Origin: Pyxidicoccus fallax
Lineage (GTDB): Bacteria; Myxococcota; Myxococcia; Myxococcales; Myxococcaceae
Reading direction: 5' to 3'
Assembly: GCF_012933655.1 (NCBI RefSeq)
Contig: NZ_JABBJJ010000027.1
Span: 1-64,000 of the forward strand
DNA length: 64,000 nucleotides
In this document: piece by piece, positions 59,254 through 64,000 of the stretch
Layout: every line of letters begins with the position of its first letter
Position numbering within the stretch: position 1 is the stretch's first letter
Made by a program: the position numbers and the translations under genes
The notes under the pieces: model-generated
Databases searched by the model: none
What the model was told of the DNA's origin: nothing
Seen by the model: only the letters and a program-made list of their open reading frames with translations

Positions 59254-61659
59254 ATGGACCGGCGCGACTTCCTCAAGACGACGGCGATGACCGCGGCGAC
59301 GCTCGCCGCCAGCCGGCTGGCGTACGGCCAGGCACCCGTCGCGGCACCGCCCGTATCGTCGGGCAGTGGCGTGAAGTGGAACAAGGCCCCGTGCCGCTTC
59401 TGCGGCACCGGCTGCCACGTCCAGGTGGGCGTGGAGGGCGGCAAGGTGGTGGCCATCGCCGGCGACCCGAAGGCCGAGGTGAACAAGGGCCTCTTGTGCG
59501 TGAAGGGCTACCACGTGGGGCTCGCGCTCTACGGGAGCGACCGTCTCACGCAGCCGCTGTTGCGCAAGGGCGACAAGCAGGTGCCCATCTCCTGGGACGA
59601 GGCGCTCGACATCATCGCCACCCGCATCCAGAAGGACCCGAAGGGCTTCGCGCTCTACGGCAGCGGCCAGTGGACGATTCCCGAGGGCTACACGGCGTCC
59701 AAGTTCGTGAAGGGCGGGCTGGGCTCGAACCAGCTCGATGCGAACGCGCGCCTGTGCATGGCCTCGGCGGTGACGGGCTTCCTCGCCACCTACGGCGTGG
59801 ACGAGCCCGCCGGCTGCTACGACGACCTGGACGCCTGCGACGTGCTCATCATGTGGGGCAACAACCCCGCGGAGATGCACCCCGTCCTCTTCTCGCGCGT
59901 CATCGACCGGCGCTCGCGCGGGGAGAAGGTCACCCTCATCGACATCGGCACGCGCCGCACGCGCACCAGCGCCTTCTGCGACCACGTCCTGCGCTTCAAG
60001 CCCAACACCGACCTGGCGATTGCCTGCGGCATCGCGCACCTGCTGGTGGAGGAGGGCACCTGGGACAAGGCCTTCGTCGAGGCCAACTGCGCCTTCCGCG
60101 CTCCCAGCGAGCCGGCCACGCTGCAGGGCAAGGCCATCACCTTCGAGGAGTACCGGGCGCTGCTCGCCCCCTACACGCCCGAGCACGTGGAGAAGCTGTC
60201 CGGCGTGTCCCAGAAGGACCTGCGCATGCTGGCGGGGCTGTTCGGCCGCCGTGACGTGCGCATCACCAGCCTGTGGTGCATGGGCGTCAACCAGCACACG
60301 CGCGGCACGGCGATGAACTCGCTCATCCACGGGCTGCACCTGCTCAGCGGTCACTTCGGCAAGCCGGGCGATGCGCCCACCAGCCTCACCGGGCAGCCCT
60401 CCGCGTGTGGCACGGTGCGCGAGGTGGGCACGCTCGCGCACGCGCTCCCCGGCGGCCGCGTGGTGGCGGAGGAGAAGCACCGCCACCAGATGGAGGACCT
60501 CTGGAACGTGCCGCAAGGCCGCATCCCCGCGAAGCCGGGCTACCACACCGTGCAGATGTGGGAGCGCTTCTCCACGCCCAGCGACAAGGGTGGCGACATC
60601 CACACCCTCTGGGTGCAGGTGACGAACCCGGCGCAGACGCTGCCCAACCGCCACAAGCTGGTGGACCCGAGCCGGAAGCTCGCGGACAAGTTCCTCATCG
60701 TCTCGGACGCGTACCCCACGGAGACGACGCGCATCGCGGACCTCGTGCTGCCCTCCGCCATGTGGGTGGAGAAGAACGGCATGGTGGGCAACTCCGAGCG
60801 GCGCACGCAGCAGTGGTTCAAGATGGTGAACCCGCCCGGCCAGGCGCGCGACGACGCGTGGCAGCTCATCGCCGTGGCGCACCGGCTCTTCGAGCGCGGC
60901 TTCGAGGGCATGAAGGACCGCGACGGCCGCTTCCTCTTCGAGGTGAAGCAGGACGGCAAGCCGGTGCCCATCTGGGACTTCGCGCACTACTACGACGTCA
61001 ACGTCGACGCGCACCTGTTCGAGGAGTACCGGAAGACGACGCGCATCAAGCACAAGGACCTGGCGCCCTACGAGGAGTACGTCAAGGCGCGCGGGCTGCG
61101 TTGGCCCGTGGTGCAGCAGCCGGACGGGAGCTGGCGCGAGACGCGCTTCCGCTTCTCCGGCTTCGACGACCCGTACGTGGAGAAGGGTCGCGACATCCAG
61201 TTCTACCACTCGCCCACGCACGACGGCCGGGCGCAAGTCTGGTTCAACCCGTACGAGCCGCCTCCCGAGTCGCCGGACGACGAGTTCCCGTTCTGGCTGT
61301 GCACCGGCCGCGTCATCGAGCACTGGCACTCGGGGACGATGACGATGCGCATCCCGCAGCTCCAGCGGGCGATGCCGAGCGCGTACCTGGAGATGAATCG
61401 CGCGGACGCGCGGCGGCTGGGCGTGGGCAACGGCGACGTCGTCACGGTGGAGACGCGGCGGGGCAGCCTGGAGCTGCCGGTGTGGCTGGGCGGGCGCGGT
61501 GAGCCGCCGGAGGGCTCGCTGTTCGTGCCCTTCTTCGACGAGAAGCTGCTCATCAACGAGCTGACGCTGGACGCGCACGACCCGTTCTCGAAGCAGCCCG
61601 ACTACAAGAAGTGCGCGGCGCGGGTGCGCGGGCGCAAGCGGAAGGAGGCTCGCGGATGA
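59254..61659 (+). CDS. napA: Periplasmic nitrate reductase catalytic subunit NapA
   Basis: 801 residues. Tat signal 'MDRRDFLKTTAMTAATLAAS'. The [4Fe-4S] site is 'CRFCGTGCHVQVGVEGGKVV' with the fourth Cys in 'KGLLCVKGYH'. The Mo-ligand Cys is in 'ARLCMASAVTGF', as expected for NapA and not a selenocysteine. The molybdopterin domains extend to 'VFVPFFDEKLLINELTLD'. It reduces nitrate to nitrite in the periplasm. Its stop overlaps the cytochrome gene by 4 bp. Shorter than E. coli NapA (828) but complete. Confidence 0.93.
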   Translation: MDRRDFLKTTAMTAATLAASRLAYGQAPVAAPPVSSGSGVKWNKAPCRFCGTGCHVQVGVEGGKVVAIAGDPKAEVNKGLLCVKGYHVGLALYGSDRLTQPLLRKGDKQVPISWDEALDIIATRIQKDPKGFALYGSGQWTIPEGYTASKFVKGGLGSNQLDANARLCMASAVTGFLATYGVDEPAGCYDDLDACDVLIMWGNNPAEMHPVLFSRVIDRRSRGEKVTLIDIGTRRTRTSAFCDHVLRFKPNTDLAIACGIAHLLVEEGTWDKAFVEANCAFRAPSEPATLQGKAITFEEYRALLAPYTPEHVEKLSGVSQKDLRMLAGLFGRRDVRITSLWCMGVNQHTRGTAMNSLIHGLHLLSGHFGKPGDAPTSLTGQPSACGTVREVGTLAHALPGGRVVAEEKHRHQMEDLWNVPQGRIPAKPGYHTVQMWERFSTPSDKGGDIHTLWVQVTNPAQTLPNRHKLVDPSRKLADKFLIVSDAYPTETTRIADLVLPSAMWVEKNGMVGNSERRTQQWFKMVNPPGQARDDAWQLIAVAHRLFERGFEGMKDRDGRFLFEVKQDGKPVPIWDFAHYYDVNVDAHLFEEYRKTTRIKHKDLAPYEEYVKARGLRWPVVQQPDGSWRETRFRFSGFDDPYVEKGRDIQFYHSPTHDGRAQVWFNPYEPPPESPDDEFPFWLCTGRVIEHWHSGTMTMRIPQLQRAMPSAYLEMNRADARRLGVGNGDVVTVETRRGSLELPVWLGGRGEPPEGSLFVPFFDEKLLINELTLDAHDPFSKQPDYKKCAARVRGRKRKEARG

Positions 61660-62465
61660 GCGGCGCTCCCGAGGGTGACGGCCCGGGCCGTCCGGCGCGC
61701 TGGCTCCAGGTGGGGGCGGGCGTCGCCGTGGCGCTCGCCTTCACCGGCTATGTCGCCGGCACGCGGCCCGCGCCCGAGCGCCCGGAGCCCGTCTCCCGGC
61801 CCGCGGTCACCGCCACGTCCGAGCGGGCCCCGAGCTACCAGGAGCTGCGCGAGGCCCGGCGCGGTGACAACGCGCGGATGTACGACGGGGCCATGGACGT
61901 GCTGCGGCAGGGACTGGAGCCGCTGAAGCCCACGGCGGTGGCCACCGTGCAGCAGCGCGCGCAGGCGGTGGAGTCGCGCAAGGCCCACCGTGCCTATGAC
62001 GGGGCGCCGCCGACCATTCCGCACGAGGTGGACCAGCTCGGTACGCCCGGGTGTCTGGCCTGTCACGGACAGGGCATGAAGCTGGGTGAGCGCATCGCTC
62101 CGCGCATCAGCCACCCGCCGTATCAGAGCTGCAACCAGTGCCATGTGGTGGAGGTCGCGCCGAAGCCGCTGGCGCCGCATCCGGACGTGCCGGCCAATCG
62201 CTTCGTCGGGAGGGCCTCGGCTGGAGTGGGCGCGCGCGCGTGGCAGGGGGCTCCGCCGACGATGCCGCACACCGAGCAGATGCGGACGGAGTGCGCCTCG
62301 TGCCACGGGCCCACGGGAAGGCCGGGTTTGCGCACGTCGCACCCGGAGCGGCAGAACTGCGTGCAGTGCCACGCGTCCTCGGCCGCGCTGGACCAGCGCG
62401 AGCCGCCCGTGGGCCTGCTGGACGCCACGCCTCCGCCGGGGGCGGTGGTGAAGGACGCGCCATGA
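61656..62465 (+). CDS. napB: NapB-like cytochrome with duplicated diheme unit (four CXXCH)
   Basis: 269 residues, about twice the usual mature NapB. One N-terminal membrane/signal segment ('WLQVGAGVAVALAFTGYVAG'). Two similar halves follow, each with 'GAPPT(I/M)PH', then CXXCH, then 'SHP', then CXXCH: CLACH/CNQCH (about 130-165) and CASCH/CVQCH (about 211-240). NapB passes electrons to NapA. The repeat suggests an internal duplication that gives a four-heme wire. It starts within the napA stop. Confidence 0.83.
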   Translation: MSGAPEGDGPGRPARWLQVGAGVAVALAFTGYVAGTRPAPERPEPVSRPAVTATSERAPSYQELREARRGDNARMYDGAMDVLRQGLEPLKPTAVATVQQRAQAVESRKAHRAYDGAPPTIPHEVDQLGTPGCLACHGQGMKLGERIAPRISHPPYQSCNQCHVVEVAPKPLAPHPDVPANRFVGRASAGVGARAWQGAPPTMPHTEQMRTECASCHGPTGRPGLRTSHPERQNCVQCHASSAALDQREPPVGLLDATPPPGAVVKDAP

Positions 62466-62526
62466 GCGGGTTGGGGCGCCGTGGTCTCGTGGGCAAGGGA
62501 CGGGGCATCGTCATGAGGGCCGCGCC

Positions 62527-63405
62527 ATGAGCCAGCAGCAGCCAGGGCTCAGCCGCCGTGCGTTGCTGGGACTGTTCCGGAGGCAGCCCGCGCCCGAGAC
62601 GCCCGCCGTCGTCTCTCCGCGCGAGTCCATCGCGCCGGCCTCGGGTGCCAATGGGGGCGCATCCCAGGCTGTTGTCCCTGCTCGCGCGCCCACCGCCTTG
62701 GTTGGCAGCGGGGGCGCGCCCCAGGCTGTTGTTCCCCCGCGCGCGCCCGCCGCGCTCGTCTCCACGTCGGCTACCAACGGGGCTGGGGCCCGTGCCGTCG
62801 CGGTGCGAACGTCGACACCCGCGAGGCAGGCCGGCATCACCTCGCCATGCGCGCCGGAGCCTTCCCCAACCGCGTCGCCTTCGTTCTCGCTCGAGGCCTT
62901 CTATGCGGGGCGCGCCCGCTCCGGCGAGGCGACGGTGGATGGACGCATCCCCGTCTTCTCGCTGCGGGAGGGACTCGCCGTACCCCAGCGCCGGCCGGAG
63001 GAGGGCTGTCCGACGAGCCGCCCCGTGCGTCAGGATGCGAATCGCGGCCCGGCGGATGCCGCGGGGGCTTCGGGCCATGAGCAGGCGTGTGTCGAGGGCT
63101 CGCAACAGGGGGCGGTTGGTACGGCTGCGCGCGACGGAGGCCGGCGGATGGAGTCGCCAGCGGTGGCTCCGGCCATGGGCGCCACGGTGCGTGTGCGTAC
63201 GCAGCTCTGCCTGGCGTGGCAGGGCTCGTTCTGCACGACGTGCGTGGAGCGCTGCCCGGTCGAGGGCGCCATCCTCGTCGAGGCTGGCCGTCCGACCGTC
63301 GTTCCGGAGCGCTGCGACGGATGCGGCACCTGCGTTCGCGTGTGTCCGGCGCCCCTCAACGCCTTCGAGCTTCGTCCCGCCGAAGCATCGGGAGTCACTT
63401 CATGA
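62527..63405 (+). CDS. NapF-like iron-sulfur protein with long low-complexity insert
   Basis: 292 residues. The N-terminus 'LSRRALLGLFRR' resembles NapF starts. The C-terminus has two cluster motifs, 'CTTCVERCP' and 'CDGCGTCVRVCP'. Between them lies an Ala/Pro/Gly-rich stretch (about 20-105) with an imperfect internal repeat ('QAVVPARAPTALV' and 'QAVVPPRAPAALV'). NapF proteins normally have four clusters and help mature NapA; here the N-terminal clusters are missing or replaced. The 61 bp before it could encode a 22-residue peptide overlapping its start, probably not real. Confidence 0.7.
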   Translation: MSQQQPGLSRRALLGLFRRQPAPETPAVVSPRESIAPASGANGGASQAVVPARAPTALVGSGGAPQAVVPPRAPAALVSTSATNGAGARAVAVRTSTPARQAGITSPCAPEPSPTASPSFSLEAFYAGRARSGEATVDGRIPVFSLREGLAVPQRRPEEGCPTSRPVRQDANRGPADAAGASGHEQACVEGSQQGAVGTAARDGGRRMESPAVAPAMGATVRVRTQLCLAWQGSFCTTCVERCPVEGAILVEAGRPTVVPERCDGCGTCVRVCPAPLNAFELRPAEASGVTS

Positions 63406-63728
63406 GCACCACGCTGGACGCCGAATCACTTCCCTCACTCCAGCAGGCGGTCCTCGACGCCGCGACGCTGGCCCGCCTCGTCAGCGACATCGAGGGACTC
63501 ACCCTCGTGGATGAGGTGCTGTTGAAGGGCGGAGGTGCCAGCATGGCCTCCACCCAGCGAAGCACGTTGGCGGAAGCAGTCGACGCGCTTCAGCGAGGCC
63601 AGGTCGTGGGCGTGCAGGTCCGCTACCGCTATCAGGGGCAGGCGTGGTGGGACACGCTCCTGCGTGCGCCCCAGGGCATCCGCCTCGTCCGCATCGCGCA
63701 TGACCTGGAGGCCGCGGGCTCGCGGTGA
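63402..63728 (+). CDS. Hypothetical protein of the nap operon
   Basis: 108 residues, starting in the stop of the NapF-like gene (ATGA), so it is translated with it. Visible features: 'LPSLQQAVLDAATLARLVSD' (helical), and 'GQVVGVQVRYRYQGQAWWDT' (beta, Trp-rich). No Cys or membrane segment, so a cytosolic accessory protein is likely. I do not recognise a family. Confidence 0.7.
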   Translation: MSTTLDAESLPSLQQAVLDAATLARLVSDIEGLTLVDEVLLKGGGASMASTQRSTLAEAVDALQRGQVVGVQVRYRYQGQAWWDTLLRAPQGIRLVRIAHDLEAAGSR

Positions 63729-63835
63729 AGGCGACGCCAAGGCTGTTCGGGTCCTCCTCCAGCCCCGGTTCCTTGAGTGTCTCCGTCGAGGCTCCGGACC
63801 CCGCGCCATCGGTGGTGGAGCAGCATGACCGACCC

Positions 63836-64000
63836 ATGCGGACCGGCGAGGAACTGGCAGGCCCAGGAGGAATGGAGATTCCGTTCCGGAGAGAGGTGGC
63901 CCAGGCTGGCGCGAGCCAGGGTGGAATGGAGCTTCCGTTCCGGAGAGGGGCCTGGGTTGGCGCGGGTCCGGGTGGAATGGAGCTTCCGTTCCGGAGAGGG
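63836..64000 (+). CDS. Possible repeat-containing protein, runs off the window
   Basis: From ATG 63836 the frame is open to the end and gives 'GGME(I/L)PFRR' three times, 18 and 17 codons apart. Repeat spacing is a multiple of three, which favours coding. A second frame from ATG 63825 is also open, so the call is weak. The alternative is a non-coding repeat array. Confidence 0.3.
   Translation, partial: MRTGEELAGPGGMEIPFRREVAQAGASQGGMELPFRRGAWVGAGPGGMELPFRRG
63869..63992. repeat. Three copies of a GGAATGGA-N3-TCCGTTCC palindrome
   Basis: Copies at 63869-63887, 63923-63941 and 63974-63992 with spacers GAT, GCT and GCT, each followed by GGAGAG. Arms are identical in all copies, and the same arms occur inverted at 46572-46590. 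The array may continue past the window. Confidence 0.8.

Noticed and set aside
62462-62530. 22-codon frame between napB and the NapF-like gene, with an RRG-type motif
   Set aside because: Too short, no family, and overlaps both neighbours' ends; probably chance.

Overview
The DNA is very GC-rich, with strong G/C preference at third codon positions and frequent GTG starts. Gene content is typical of a predatory, fruiting-body delta-proteobacterium (Myxococcota; a Myxococcus/Corallococcus/Pyxidicoccus-like genome): two Ser/Thr kinases of the myxobacterial type, lipoprotein polymorphic toxins with immunity partners, a double-CXXCG paralogous-family protein, an NRPS, and many GC-rich shadow frames. 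No rRNA, tRNA, CRISPR array or insertion sequence was recognised.

Region 1 (0-14.5 kb) is the most unusual part. A MocR regulator and an ATP-grasp ligase are followed by two tightly coupled 607-residue paralogues. Each joins a FemAB/GNAT-like amide-forming domain to a C-terminal DHHA1 (AlaRS C-Ala-like) tRNA-binding domain. Next comes a 2,450-residue NRPS with order C-A(Ser)-T-A(Ala)-T-C-TE. I read this as a hybrid peptide pathway that may take amino acids both from aminoacyl-adenylates (NRPS) and from aminoacyl-tRNA (FemAB-DHHA1), perhaps with a further ATP-grasp ligation. The NRPS keeps a short scar where a condensation domain seems to have been deleted.

Region 2 (14.6-22.5 kb) holds ordinary genes: TPR/DUF1444, DUF4230, a 2OG-Fe(II) oxygenase, an XRE-cupin regulator, an SDR overlapping a divergent QueA-like gene, a zinc dehydrogenase and a Ppx/GppA phosphatase.

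Region 3 (22.6-28.2 kb) is a tandem array of three toxin/immunity pairs. Each toxin is a lipoprotein with a PD-(D/E)xK-like nuclease end, overlapping by 4 bp a DUF3396 immunity gene. The junctions between units carry fused remnants of the flanking phospholipase D and ppx genes, which record how the array was duplicated.

Region 4 (28.2-41.1 kb): phospholipase D, a small lipoprotein, two Ser/Thr kinases, QueF, a hybrid histidine kinase with a degenerate receiver, a ChbG-like deacetylase, a lysoplasmalogenase, a zinc protease, an SsnA-like amidohydrolase, and a peroxiredoxin whose peroxidatic residue is encoded by an in-frame TGA. The TGA is followed by a strong stem-loop, so this is a likely selenoprotein that standard gene calling would truncate.

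Region 5 (41.1-56 kb): a sugar-type ABC importer without an ATPase gene, a beta-lactamase-fold hydrolase, NmrA-like and VOC proteins, an FtsH paralogue, a UDP-glucuronate decarboxylase-like enzyme, two oxidoreductases, a GNAT protein, an ABC exporter and an orphan SitI6-like immunity gene.

Region 6 (56-63.7 kb) is a divergent periplasmic nitrate-reductase locus. One arm encodes a tetraheme cytochrome, a 4x[4Fe-4S] protein and NrfD; the other encodes NapD, NapA, a duplicated (four-CXXCH) NapB, a NapF-like ferredoxin and a small hypothetical protein. NapC is absent, so quinol electrons probably enter through the NrfCD-type module. The window ends inside repeats built on GGAATGGA-N3-TCCGTTCC, which also occurs once, inverted, at 46.57 kb.
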